A program made the position numbers and the translations under genes. A stretch of DNA of 46,311 nt from Asparagopsis taxiformis (lineage: Eukaryota > Rhodophyta > Florideophyceae > Bonnemaisoniales > Bonnemaisoniaceae): the NCBI GenBank assembly GCA_030407315.1, contig JALQPE010001052.1, positions 1-46,311 on the forward strand, in the 5' to 3' direction. Shown here piece after piece: positions 1-10,145 of the stretch; position 1 is the first letter of the stretch; the number at the start of each line of letters is the position of its first letter. The notes under the pieces are model-generated. The model made no database searches. It saw nothing but the letters and a program-made list of their open reading frames with translations, and was not told where the DNA came from.

Positions 1-8
1 GGTATCGA

Positions 9-203
9 TCATAAGAAAGCATCGACAACGGCGCTGGTGGTACCGGAGGACTCAACCACAACCGTTTTTTCGATAGTGACACTCTCACCCACGTTCAAGT
101 CAGCGGAAAAAGTCAGCGGACTGATGGTATCGGCCATCACCGTCGAGAATGGCGTTAAAACCAGGCCCAACACCGCGCCTTTAATTGCGTATTTGATGTT
201 CAT
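9..203 (-). CDS. N-terminal part of a secreted protein of unknown function
   Basis: The reading frame gives 64 residues with a clear Sec signal peptide: a short basic start (MNIKYAIKG), a hydrophobic core (AVLGLVLTPFSTV) and a probable cleavage site after VMA. The mature part (residues 25-64) is rich in Ser, Thr and Val, as in extracellular beta-sandwich proteins. The stop at 9-11 may be a sequencing frameshift as in most genes here, so the real protein probably continues past the left edge of the window. A short stretch ahead of the start, about positions 204-216, is purine-rich on the coding strand and could serve as ribosome binding site. I do not recognise the family. Confidence 0.5.
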   Translation of the reverse strand: MNIKYAIKGAVLGLVLTPFSTVMADTISPLTFSADLNVGESVTIEKTVVVESSGTTSAVVDAFL

Positions 204-819
204 ACGATTTGGAATCTCCCTTTCAAGAATTTCTTAGAGCTCATACAGGCAAAAAAATGCCTGATGACGCATCGCTACTAATTGTTGGCCTGTTGCTGCC
301 AAATCAATTCGCGAGTTGTAATTTCTAGAATGCAAGTCCTGAGCCAAGTTTAAACAAACTGTATTAGTTATTTAAAAATCAGCATCTTAATAACTGTAGA
401 GATAACTGCTTAGCCTCAGTGTAAAAATAGCTGACACAAAACCCTCTCCGGATTAACACCTCAATACTTACGAGTTCGGGTAACCAACCGGAAAATCAAG
501 AAAGGGACGGATTGGCACGCTGACAGAAAAGAACGGATAAATGAGTCTACCCCTTTAACGCTTCCCGGTTCTAATCCGTCAATATTGGCGAACAACCCCG
601 TGGCTTACAGGAAAAGCAATCGTTGCAGAACGATAAATTAGATGCCTGAAACAGCATAACTGGCTACTGCAAACGGATATCACAGATGCTGTTTTCACGA
701 CGAAAGATTTGGAGGAATTATGCGCCCGGAGCAGCCTCGGCATCAGAGGTTGACTGCACAATATGGGAACACCAATTTAAGCGGTTCTGAACACTGCCGG
801 AACGTGACTGGATTTAAAT
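204..819. other. Intergenic region, no gene recognised
   Basis: About 600 bases between the start of the secreted-protein gene and the tRNA cluster. The part nearest the gene (about 290-420) is A/T-rich and is a likely promoter region for the minus-strand gene. I see no conserved reading frame. The frames that exist are short and have no recognisable domains. Confidence 0.4.
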
Positions 820-894
820 TGGTGGAGCCTAGCGGGATCGAACCGCTGACCTCAACATGCCAGTGTTGCGCTCTCCCAGCTGAGCTAAGGCCCC
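820..894 (-). tRNA. tRNA-Ala(GGC), copy with a 1-base loop deletion
   Basis: Read on the minus strand this is a tRNA-Ala with encoded CCA end, GGGGCC acceptor strand, standard D arm and T arm (GGTTCGATCCC). It is identical to the copy at 1059-1134 except that one base is missing in the anticodon loop: the loop reads CTGGCA instead of CTGGCAG, between the same CAACA/TGTTG stem. With a six-base loop it would not be a normal tRNA. Given the indels throughout the window, a sequencing deletion is the likelier explanation. Confidence 0.85.
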
Positions 895-936
895 ACAGAT
901 CTTCATTGAACAATTATTGGCAACGAAGAGAAGAGA

Positions 937-1011
937 TGGCGTCCCTAGGGGGTTCGAACCCCTGTTACCGCCGTGAAAGGGCGGTGTCCTAGGCCACTAG
1001 ACGAATGGGAC
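937..1011 (-). tRNA. tRNA-Glu(TTC)
   Basis: On the minus strand the sequence starts GTCCCATTCGTCTAG and ends with GGGACG plus CCA. The anticodon loop is CTTTCAC (anticodon TTC) on a CCGCC/GGCGG stem, which is diagnostic for tRNA-Glu. The 3' acceptor strand appears one base short (AGGGAC against the seven bases needed to pair with GTCCCAT), again consistent with a 1-base sequencing deletion. It lies between two tRNA-Ala genes in the same direction, a common gammaproteobacterial arrangement. Confidence 0.9.
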
Positions 1012-1058
1012 GCATAGGACCGTTTTGAGAACTTACTGCTGTAGAAACAACAGCGTTT

Positions 1059-1134
1059 TGGTGGAGCCTAGCGGGATCGAACCGCTGACCTCAACACTGC
1101 CAGTGTTGCGCTCTCCCAGCTGAGCTAAGGCCCC
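1059..1134 (-). tRNA. tRNA-Ala(GGC), intact copy
   Basis: A 76-base tRNA including CCA on the minus strand. Acceptor, D, anticodon and T stems all pair. The anticodon loop CTGGCAG sits between CAACA and TGTTG and gives anticodon GGC. It is the first tRNA of the Ala-Glu-Ala cluster and is probably cotranscribed with the other two, downstream of ycjF. Confidence 0.95.
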
Positions 1135-1220
1135 GTCTCAAAACGTGGGCGTATTCTATAGGCACCCCCTCGCTTGAATCAAGGATTTTTTTCGGCTTTT
1201 TCTTGTCTTATGAGCTTCTG

Positions 1221-2206
1221 TTAAAGCCTCGATTTCAGCTCCTTTAACAGCGAGGATTGGATCTGGCTAAGCCTTGGTTTATTGTCCTCCAGAACGGCAA
1301 CGGTCGACATAACTTCATCGCCTCCAGACCGATCCGGGCAGATACCAGGCCGGCTCCCAGCCCCTGTCCGACCGGGCCGTAAACTGCCGGTTACCGAGCC
1401 GGTTATCAGGGTACCGCTGTTATCGATCGCCAGTTCGCTAAGCCCTACAAAGGCCAGATTGTGCAGCACCTGACGCAGCAGTTTCCATTGCCCGGCAATG
1501 CCCGGAGCGATGCCGTAGCAGTTGGCAATGCCATTGAGCATGCGCCAGTTGCGCCAGCCCGCCAGCAGAATATCAAAACTGGCAAAGGGGCTGACCGCCA
1601 CCATAGCTGCAGTATCAAAACTGCACTTACTGATAGTTGCCATCGCTTTGCGATCCGCCTCGACAAAACCATGATGGGAGACAAAACGGATCACCTCACC
1701 ATCGCGGTAGACTGAATCCACCTCATTGATGCACTGCTGCAGGGGCGCAGCCAAGTTACTACTCTGGGACTGCTTCAGCACCTCTTCCAGTAAGGGAGCG
1801 GCCTGATTGTACTCATGGGATTTCAATAACTGTTGGGCCTGCTGCTGCAAAGGCTCCCGTTGTTTCAGTTGCCGCACACCCTTAACGCCCTGATAGCGAC
1901 AACGACAAGCAACACCAACACAGTGACAACCAACAATGAGCAATCCACCCAGACTCCAGTGTTGTTGGTACCCCCAACTAATCAGCCGGTAACTCTCGAC
2001 AATAACGATCAGCTTCACCAGTAGCGCGAGGTGATGGCCAGTAACCGGGGCAATCTGGATTTTTCCACTTTGACCCGCTCTTCCTGTACCTCAGTAGGAG
2101 TATCGAGTTCAGCTTCGAGCTTGTCAGGCTCTGCTGGCGTGCGCAGCTGTTGTGGATCCAGCTCCATTGCCGGTTGCCAATTTGCTCCCTTTTCTTCCTT
2201 GCTCAT
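1221..2206 (-). CDS. ycjF: YcjF/DUF697 inner-membrane protein (frameshifted)
   Basis: The start at 2206 overlaps the ycjX stop (ATGA), which indicates translational coupling. The first 63 residues are a charged, Glu/Lys-rich cytoplasmic tail. The frame then shifts and continues from about 2018 as the membrane part. The C-terminal half carries the signature of the DUF697 family: HGFVEADRKAMATIS, then a region of the type AVSPFASFDILLAGWRN and RMLNGIANCYGI, followed by LLRQVLHNLAFVGLSELAIDN. Near 1330-1400 another shift restores the usual GAGLVSARIGLEAMKLCRPLPF-like ending in the adjacent frame. YcjF is an inner-membrane protein of unknown biochemical role, usually paired with the GTPase YcjX. 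In enterobacteria the pair is linked to the phage-shock response. No sigma-54 site was seen upstream here. Confidence 0.85.
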
Positions 2207-3632
2207 CGCAGCTTATCTCCCAACAGATATTGCAGCACCTGATCCATACGAATATGGATGCCGGCGTATTTCTGATCCCCTGCAGATCCCGTGGCGCAAA
2301 ATCCACAAATCTAAACGCTGGCTGTTCCAGTCACTCTGCTGAGGCAAGTCGGTGGGGACCTCGCCGGGAAACAGCGCTACCGGTTCATGCCCCTCTTTTC
2401 GGTAACCTTTAAGACAGGGAAAGTCGCTGCCCATCCACTTCGGCCTCAGCCGCTTCCGTCGCCCGATAGCTGGCAATGGCCATGCAGCGGGTATCCAATC
2501 CCTCAAACTGAATATCGCGACGGGCCTGCTGAATAATCAGTTCCAGAAACTGTTCCAGATTGTGATGCTGGTTAGCGGTGACATGGTCCGCCTTGGTACT
2601 GGCAAAGAGCCACCCGGTCGATTCGTGGCTTAAACAGTCGCCGCAACAAACCGGACGGTCCGTATGAAAGCTCTGCAGTATTCCCGCCACCGCTTCCTGC
2701 ATATCGTCAAAACAGGGCGCGGCCGTTGTTGAGGGTTTTCAGACAATCCACCAACACCACCTGGCGGTCGAAGCGGCTGAAGTGGGTCTTGTAAAACTCC
2801 ATCACCACCTCTTGCTTATAGGCTTCAAAGCGTTGCTCCAGCAACTCCCGCACACTGCCTTCAACAACCGGTTTATCAGATTCAGGCAAAGGGAAAAACT
2901 GCAGCAGCTCATTGCCTTGCAGTTTACCGGGCAGTATAAAGCGCCCGGGTTGCAGCAGGCTCAAGCGCTGCTCATGATTGCGAAAAACTCTGCAGTAATC
3001 CACGGTATTGGTCACTAAGCTCGGCGACATGAGCGGAATCAGCGGGAGACTCTTTATCCAGCCCTGCAACCGATTCCAACCAGGGGCCGGCCATGCAAGG
3101 CGCGGCTGCTGATGAATCAGGCGGTACTGCTGTCGGCTCCACTCTTCGAAGCTCTGCTGCAGCATCGGCAGATCCAGCAGCCACTCGCCAGGGTAATCGA
3201 TAATATCCACATAGAGCGTTGCCGTTTCACTGACCAACCGCTGTACTTTACTGCCAGGGCGATAGCGAATGGCCAGGCGAATCGTCGACAGCTGATCGGT
3301 GGACGGCGGCCAGCGTGGTGGTTTGGCATTGAGCTGTTCCATGCTTTGAAGAAAAGGAAATGACTGCTGCCCTGCAAGCGGCGGTAACAGTTTCACACCC
3401 AGCAGCCGGTCTCATTACAGAGACTGAAAAACGGCAACGCATTGCTGTCGCGGGCATTGAGCAGGTGATCCAGCAGCGAAGTGATAAACACCGTCTTGCC
3501 TGCCTGGCTAATCGGTCACCGCCAGCCGCACCTGACGGTCCAGCGCTGTACTGGCCGCTTTTTGCAATGGTCCCCCAGCTCCTGCCTTTTTTCAGGGGGG
3601 ATCAAGCGATCGATTCGTGATCTTAAACTCAT
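2204..3632 (-). CDS. ycjX: YcjX-family P-loop GTPase (frameshifted)
   Basis: The family (DUF463) is recognised from several segments that lie in different frames. Near 3500 a P-loop of the form GISQAGKTVFITSLL appears if one base is restored after the codons for AVT. The central piece (3396-2707) contains DIIDYPGEWLLDLPML and VVLVDCLKTLNNG. The next frame has FASTKADHVTANQHHNLEQFL, the guanine-specificity (TKAD) motif. The end is DQVLQYLLGDKL just before the stop at 2204. I chose the start at 3632 because the frame MSLRSRIDRLIPPEKRQEL leads directly into the GTPase domain. At least four indels break it. It forms an operon with ycjF. The cellular role of this GTPase is not established. Confidence 0.88.
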
Positions 3633-4052
3633 TGATTATCCATACTAATTCAGCGCACCTTACCCTTGCAGCCTTTGACATGTACTCTTGCAGTCTTGGC
3701 TTTTGCTCCTGCAGCCCTTGATTTACGGGGCTGACACCTACTACTAAGGTGGAAAATCCCGGTAGGAAAAGGTATAAATAGCCGCTTGTAGCAAACACTC
3801 ATAGCAGATCCGAACATAATAAGGCTGTCACAAACCTAGCGGATAATGTTTGCTCACTCCAAATAGAAGTATGTCGTTAGAACACTACCGTATCACTACA
3901 CCAGCACAACGAAACCATAGGGTCAGGGAGCTTCGCCCACATGCTTCAGGTTTGCTTGGTGCATGTCTTTTATCCGCTCCTCTACCGGCTGATTGTTGCT
4001 GCTCGCCTGATCCATTGAGAATAACAGACCATCAATTGGGGTAAACATTTCA
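3633..4052. other. Divergent intergenic region between ycjX and maeB
   Basis: About 420 bases separate the two divergently transcribed genes and must hold both promoters. Short reading frames exist on both strands but none shows a recognisable domain, and the one running into ycjX (to about 3798, minus) looks like read-through of the upstream region. I could not assign promoters with confidence. Confidence 0.4.
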
Positions 4053-6322
4053 ATGGCAAGCAATATTGATGAGGATGCGCTGGTATATCACCGAGCCGCA
4101 CCCGCGGGTAAACTCGCAATCGTCGCAACCAAACCCATGGCCACTCAACGTGACCTGGCACTGGCCTATTCACCCGGTGTCGCAGCGGCCTGTAATGAGA
4201 TCGTCCGCGATCCCGCCGAAGCATCCACCGTCACCGCCGCAGCAATCTCGTCGGCGTCATATCCAACGGCACTGCCGTACTAGGCCTCGGCGCCATCGGT
4301 GCCCTGGCCTCAAAGCCGGTAATGGAAGGTAAAGCCGTCCTGTTTAAAAATTCTCCAATATCGATGTTTTCGATATTGAGGTAGATGAAACCGATCCCGA
4401 GATGTTTATCGAGACCGTTGCCCGCCTGGAGCCCACTTTTGGCGGTATCAATCTTGAAGATATCAAAGCCCCGAGTGCTTTATCATCGAAAAAGCGCTTA
4501 AAGAGCGGGATGAATATTCCCATCTTCCATGACGATCAACACGGAACCGCCATCGTCGCAGGTGCTGCGGCTATAACGGCCTACGGGTTTGTCGGTAAGG
4601 ATATCTCCAAGTGAAACTGGTAGCTTCCGGTGCTGGCGCTGCTGCCCTCCTGCCTCAACCTGCTGGTAAACATGGGGGTTCGCAAGGAAACATCACCGTC
4701 ACCGATATCGCCGGCGTGTCTACGAAGGCCGTACGAAGAGATGGATGAATACAAGGCCCGCTATGCCCAGAATACCGACGCACGAACCCTCAATGAAGTG
4801 ATCGAAGGCGCCGACATATTCCTTGGTCTTTCGCTCCCCCGGTGTGCTCAAGCCGGAGATGGTAGCCAAGATGGCGGATAAAACCCATTATCCTGGCACT
4901 GGCCAACCCCACGCCAGAATTTATGCCCGAGAAGTGAGGCGGTTCGCCCTGATGCTGTGATCGCTACCGGCCGCTCCGACTACCCCAACCAGGTTAACAA
5001 CGTCCTCTGCTTTTCCCGTTTATTTTCCGCGGCGCTCTGGACGTCGGCGCCACCAGTATCAACGAAGCGATGAAGGTCGCCTGCGTTAAAGCCCTGGCAG
5101 ACCTGACCATGGCGGAAACCACCCGACCGGGTACAAAAAGCCTATGGCGGTGAACCGTTGAAATTCGGTGCCGACTACCTGATTCCCAAACCTTTCGATC
5201 CCCGCCTGATCAGCACCGTTGCTCCGGCTGTTGCCAAGGCCGCGATGGAGACCGGTGTCGCCACCCGCCCCATCGAAGACTTGGAAGCCTACCGTTACAG
5301 CCTGGCACGCTATGCCTACCGCTCCAGCCAGGTGATGGGACCGGTTCTTGAACGAGCCAAGGCCGATCCCAAGCGTGTTGTCTTCGCCGAGGGTGAGAGC
5401 ACCCGGGTACTGCGTGCCGCCCAGCAGGCCGTCGATGAAGGGGTTGCCAAGCCGATTCTGGTGGGTCGCCGCGATGTCATCGAAGAGCTGATCGGTGAAC
5501 TGGCACTGCGGATCCGCGACGGTGTCGATATCGAAATCATCAACTCCTCCGGCGGTGACTGGTTCGACGACTATGTTACGGATTTATCTGTCGATCATGG
5601 GCCGCAAGGGGATCTCTCCTGCCGAAGCCAAGAGCATCATGTCCTCTCAGAGCACCGCTATTGCCGCAGTGATGCTGCAGCGGGGTGATGCCGATGCCAT
5701 GATCTGTGGCGCCTACGGTCGTTTCCGTGTCAACTCAAGCATGTGCGCGAAGTGATCGGTCAGAAGGATCATATCCACGATCTCTCCACCGTTATACCGT
5801 GCTAAGCCTGCCCACCGGCCCTTCTTTATCTGTGATTCCCATATCACCCCTAACCCCACGGCTGATGAGCTGGTGGAGATGACCGTGCTGGCCGCGGAAG
5901 AGGTGGGACGCTTTGGTATCAATCCCAAGATCGCCCTGCTCTCCAACTCCAACTTCGGCACCAACGATATGGAATCGGCCGTGAAGATGCGCGAAGCCCG
6001 CAACAAGCTGAAAACAGCGTCTGCCGGACCTGCAGATCGAAGGTGAGATGCACGCCGATACCGCCATCTCCGAAGAGCTGCGTAAGCGGGTCTTCCCGGA
6101 TTCGGAACTAACCGGCCAGGCAACCTGCTGGTAATGCCCAACCTGGAAGCGGCGCATATTTCCTACGGTCTGCTCAAGACCTTGGGAGGGGGCATCTCCG
6201 TTGGCCCCATCCTGGTGGGTGCCCGCAAGCCGGTACACGTACTGACCGCCAGTACCAGTGTTCGCAGTATCTTCAATATGGTTGCTGTTGCTGTGGCCGA
6301 TGCCCAGATGGCCGGTGAGTAA
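4053..6322 (+). CDS. maeB: NADP-dependent malic enzyme, MaeB type (frameshifted)
   Basis: Catalyses oxidative decarboxylation of malate to pyruvate and CO2 with NADP+. The span of about 756 codons fits the large MaeB class, which carries a C-terminal phosphotransacetylase-like domain that senses acetyl-CoA. Seen in order: [12 protein letters not shown] and the malic N-domain (4130-4400); [16 protein letters not shown] of the malic domain (about 4533); a broken NAD-binding segment (4615-4680); [14 protein letters not shown] (5164); then the PTA-like domain beginning [13 protein letters not shown] (5454) and ending [19 protein letters not shown] and the [11 protein letters not shown] tail. I count at least ten 1-base shifts. 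It is followed by a strong terminator, so it is probably monocistronic. The start at 4053 gives [13 protein letters not shown], the usual MaeB beginning. Confidence 0.93.
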
Positions 6323-6352
6323 CGCGATCTCTCGCTGACTGCCGTCCACCGC

Positions 6353-6384
6353 AAATGCCCGATCTGAAATGATCGGGCATTTTT
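6353..6384 (+). terminator. Rho-independent terminator after maeB
   Basis: A perfect 12-base stem, AAATGCCCGATC against GATCGGGCATTT, with a six-base loop and a run of T. It lies about 30 bases after the maeB stop. Confidence 0.9.
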
Positions 6385-6505
6385 GTTTCTGCCGAGAAGA
6401 ATTCCTTTCCATTATTTCTCCATTATCTTTCCCACTTCGTTCCAGTCACTGATCGCGAATCGTTGATGTAATCACCTTATCAACCCTCTGATAAGGAAAT
6501 TTACC

Positions 6506-7253
6506 ATGCACAAACTTTCCGCCTTGATGCTGAGCGGCAGCCTTCTGCTTACCCCTGCCGCCTCCCTCTATGCCGCTGACAACGATGTTCTGCTCAGCGA
6601 TCCGGTTCCCCCGCAAGCGGCCACGCAACAGGTTAAAAGGGATGGGAATAGGAGCCCTGATCGGCACCCTGCTGGCTGGCCCTGTCGGTACTATAGCCGG
6701 AACCGGGTTCGGCAGTGTCGCTGGATGGGGAGAAGGGATGGAACAAGCCTACCGGCAACAACAGGAGCAACTGCAACAACTGCAGTCCCGGAACGCTGCC
6801 AAGCAGCAGCGTATAGACAAGAACAATACGGAGATCCGGCAGCTGAAGGAGAAGCTGCAACATCAAAAAACGGATCATCCACTGAATTCGCTGCTACAGG
6901 CACTCTATGTGGATATCCACTTTCAGACCAACAGCGCCGTGGTAGAGCCTCACTACTACCCGCATCTTCGGCAATTGCTCCAGCAGCTAAAGGGCCTACC
7001 CAGATCCACCTGAAACTGACCGCTTTTACAGACCACCGGGGTAGTCAGGAGTACAACCTGAACTGGCCCGCAATCGCTCCGAAGCACTGGCATCACTGCT
7101 GAAAGCCGAAGGATTGAATGACAACCGGATCTGTTTCGAGGTGGTAGGCGAGGATCAAGCCCTGTCCCGCGATGACAACGGTCTGCTGCCCTTCGACCGA
7201 CGGGTCAGCATTCATTCCAGGTCAAGACCCGGTCACCGAACCAAGGAGCATAA
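6506..7253 (+). CDS. pdsO: PdsO-like OmpA-domain protein of the dedicated sortase system (frameshifted)
   Basis: The protein has a signal peptide (MHKLSALMLSGSLLLTPAAS, cleavage near LYA). A glycine-rich segment of the glycine-zipper type follows (IGALIGTLLAGPVGTIAG). Then comes a Gln-rich coiled coil (about residues 70-120, EQLQQLQ...KQQRIDKN), and finally an OmpA/MotB peptidoglycan-binding domain from VDIHFQTNSAVVEPHYY, through LTAFTDHRGSQEYN, to the DRRVSIH end. This order matches the sortase-associated OmpA-like protein PdsO. Three shifts break it. The stop at 7251-7253 belongs to the frame of the OmpA domain. It leads the cassette that runs to the sortase, and probably anchors or scaffolds the exported sortase substrate at the cell wall. 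Confidence 0.8.
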
Positions 7254-7255
7254 CG

Positions 7256-7429
7256 ATGAAATACTTCGTACCCGTCAGCGACGAAATGCTGTTCAGTGAC
7301 GCTGATATGAAACGCTATCGCCTGGTGCCCTACAACCCTGATTACCTGCGCATCAGTTCCAAAAAGCGCCGCTCACTGAAATCCGCTGCACTCAATAAAC
7401 CTGGGAGAAAGCAACATGTCCAACGTTAA
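7256..7429 (+). CDS. Small protein of the sortase cassette, function unknown
   Basis: An AAGGAG ribosome binding site at 7242-7247 precedes the ATG at 7256 by eight bases. The product is about 57 residues, starts MKYFVPVSDEMLFSDADM and is rich in Tyr, Arg and Lys, with no signal peptide or membrane segment. As read it overlaps the start of the next gene by 14 bases; an indel may hide an earlier stop. It lies tightly between pdsO and the sortase target, so it is probably translated as part of the same operon. I do not recognise a domain. Confidence 0.6.
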   Translation: MKYFVPVSDEMLFSDADMKRYRLVPYNPDYLRISSKKRRSLKSAALNKPGRKQHVQR

Positions 7430-9505
7430 AGGAATCCTGCTGCTGTGGTTATGTAGTCTCTCTTCTTTACTGTTGGCGGAGGAACAGATAACCGCTGACC
7501 TGCAGATGCGCGCTGAGAATGGAACGGAGTACCAGGCCCTTCTTCAGCAGACCGACGTACATTTTGATATTTCCGGGTTACTGGTCCGAACCCGGGTCAC
7601 CCAGACGTTCAGCAATAACAGTGGACAATGGGCAGAAGGTATCTACACTTACCCACTGCCTGAAAACGCCGCCGTCGATCACCTGCGGATGAAGATCGGC
7701 GATCGAATTATCGAAGGTCAGATCAAGAGAAAAAGTCAGGCACGAAGACCTACGAAAAAGCCAAACAGCAGGGACAAAGAGCCAGCCTGATCGAGCAACA
7801 GCGGGCCAATATCTTTACCACCTCGGTTGCCAATATCGCTCCCGGCGACCACCATCGTTATCGAGATCGAATACCAGCAGCAGGTGCGCTTTGACAGCGG
7901 CCAGTTCAGGCTTCGATTTCCCATGGTGGTGGCCCCACGCTATATTCCCGGCAACCCGTTGCTGCCCGTCGAGCTACCGACCTTGGAAAGCGCCAGCGAA
8001 GCAGTCAATTCTGCACCGGTTACCATTGGCCAGAGTGGCTTTGGCTGGGCCCCTGCCACCGATCAGGTAGCCGATGCTCCGTTGATCACCCCACCGGTGG
8101 CGGAACCCGGCAAAAGCCTGCCGAATCGGGTCAACATCACGGCTGATCTAAAAGCCGGATTTTAAGCTTAAACAGGTTATCAGCAGTTACCACGCAATCG
8201 ATATCGATCAAACCGGCAACACCCACGCAACCATCAAACTGACCCGGGGAGAGGTGAAAGCAGATAGCGATTTTTGAGCTGGTCTGGACGCCGGTAGACA
8301 GTGAGATGCCCCAGGCGGCACTACTCAGTCATCACCTCAAGGGCAGGAGTATGGACTACTGATGGTGCTCCCGCCAACAGTGAAACAATCAGAGCAGCAA
8401 CTGCCGAAAGCGGTCACTCTGGTGCTGGATATTTCCGGTTCCATGCATGGTGAATCCATTCGCCAGGCCAAGCTCAGTCTTCAACAAGCGATAGACCAAC
8501 TGCATCCTCAGGACCGTTTTAATATCATCGTGTTTAACAACAGCACTTCAAGTCTGTTTCCCCAGCCGGTTGCAGCCTCTGCCAGAAATCGCAATCACGC
8601 CCTGCGTTATGTCATGGGATTGCAGGCCGACGGCGGCACCGAAATGGCCTCCGCCATCAGTCTGGCGTTGTCTCAACCGCCCCAGGCCGGCTTTGTTGAG
8701 CAGGTTCTCTTTATCACTGACGGAGCCGTTGGCAACGAAGACGCCCTGTTTCGATTAATTCACTCCCAGCTAAACAATCAGCGGCTCTACACGGTGGGTA
8801 TCGGCTCTGCTCCCAACAGTCACTTTATGACCAAGGCAGCACAGATGGGCCGGGGCACCTTTACCTATATTGGCGATACTCGGAAGTGCAAACAAAAATG
8901 GATCAATTGCTCAACAAGCTATCCTCGCCACAACTCACCGGAATCGAACTGCACAGTGCCGTCAAACTGGAGGGTTACCCAGAGAATATTCCAGACCTTT
9001 ATCGAGGTGAGCCACTCATGCTTTCCTTCAAAACCGATCAGCTTCCCAAGCAGTTAGAAATCACCGGACATCTCGGGGAGCAGCGCTGGCAGCGGCAATT
9101 CAAACTACAGTCCGGTCACAACAATCCTGCAGTTTCGGTGCTCTGGGGTAGATCCAAGGTTGCTTCTTTGATGGACGATTACCGCTTGGCAGGAGATTCA
9201 ACTGAGCGCCAGCAAATCAGACAGCAGGTCATCGATACCGCCCTGTTCCATCACCTGGTTTCCCGCTTTACCAGCCTGGTAGCGGTTGACGTCACGCCTG
9301 TGCGACCGCGGAAAACGCCACTCAGGACCCAGGCCGAGAAGACCCAGCTTCCCAAGGGCTGGTCACACAACAAGGTATTTGCCACTGCTAAAACAGCCAC
9401 CCCTGCCCAGCTCCGGATACTGACCGGGTTCGCATGTTGGTTTGTGCGCTGATATTTGTCTGGATCGGTCGACACCGGACTACGGCCGTTACCTGGGCCC
9501 GATAA
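7416..9505 (+). CDS. Marine proteobacterial sortase target protein, VIT and VWA domains (frameshifted)
   Basis: A signal peptide (ILLLWLCSLSSLLLA) is followed by a VIT domain (about residues 30-160: VHFDISGLLVRTRVTQTFSN, then EGIYTYPLPENAAVDHL) and a central VWA domain. The VWA has the MIDAS motif LDISGSMHGESI at about 8425 and DGGTEMASAI and FITDGAVGNED further on. The C-terminus has KTATPAQLRI, then after a shift a hydrophobic helix MLVCALIFVWIG and a basic tail RHRTT: the layout of a sortase signal. Several shifts break the gene. The usual family member is about 700 residues, matching the span. The neighbouring class GN sortase is the expected processing enzyme, and in such genomes this is often the only substrate. 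Confidence 0.88.
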
Positions 9506-9525
9506 CCGACCATGAGGATAAACAC

Positions 9526-10113
9526 ATGATTCGTATATTGGTAATCGTTCTGATTCTGGCCCGGTAGTTGGCAGGTCGGCAGCGGCAGCTGGATCTGGGC
9601 CAAGCCCATTTAGCACAGTGGTTGCTGGATCACAGCTGGCGGGCGATGAAAGAACAGCCCACAGGAGCGCCATTACAGCCCGTCAAACCCTGGCCCTGGG
9701 CAGATACTCACGCCACGGCCCGTCTGCGGGTGCCGACGCTATCGCAAGACCTGATCGTATTGCAGGGAGACAGCGGCCGCACCCTGGCCTTTGGCCCCGG
9801 CCACAACGTTAACAGTGTCACTCCGGGCCACCCGGGTACCACGGTATTCAGTGGCCACCGTGATACCCCACTTCCGTTTTATCAAGGATCTGAAACAAGG
9901 GATGGATATCGAGAATAGAAACCCTGCAACAAAAGGGTTCTATCGCGTCAGTGCAATGCGGGTGATCGACAGCCGTCTGGGCGGAGTGTGTTTACTCCTG
10001 AAGAGGGGCACAGATTGCTGTTGGTCACCTGCTACCCGTTCGACAAGCATCGAAACAGGCGGACCTTTACGCTACCTGGTTTGGGCAGAAGAAAAAGGGC
10101 GCTCATCAATTGA
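9526..10113 (+). CDS. Class GN (marine proteobacterial) sortase (frameshifted)
   Basis: A membrane-anchored transpeptidase that cleaves the sorting signal of the adjacent VIT/VWA protein. An N-terminal hydrophobic helix (MIRILVIVLILA) is followed, after a shift at 9565, by the ectodomain. The catalytic His lies in FSGHRDT (about 9850), and the catalytic Cys in LLLVTCYPF (about 10020), preceded by a conserved GHN and HPGT region. The C-terminal Arg-containing segment GGPLRYLVWAE lies in another frame. The length of about 195 residues fits. The stop is uncertain because of a homopolymer run at 10091-10097; TGA at 10111 is one possible end. It lies 20 bases after the target gene. The histidine kinase and response regulator PdsS/PdsR that often accompany this cassette are not in the window. 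Confidence 0.87.
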
Positions 10114-10123
10114 GCGCCCTTTT
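10094..10123. terminator. Bidirectional terminator between the sortase and chemoreceptor genes
   Basis: The stem AAAAGGGCGCTCA...TTGAGCGCCCTTTT has T runs on both strands. It lies between convergent genes and overlaps the end of the sortase frame. Confidence 0.85.
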
Positions 10124-10145
10124 ATGCAGGAAGGAGTTACCGTTT

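Noticed and set aside
3592..3798. Minus-strand frame of 68 codons before ycjX
   Set aside because: It overlaps the start of ycjX in another frame and shows no similarity or signal.
5792..6412. Minus-strand open frame of 206 codons
   Set aside because: It is opposite the phosphotransacetylase-like domain of maeB and crosses the maeB terminator.
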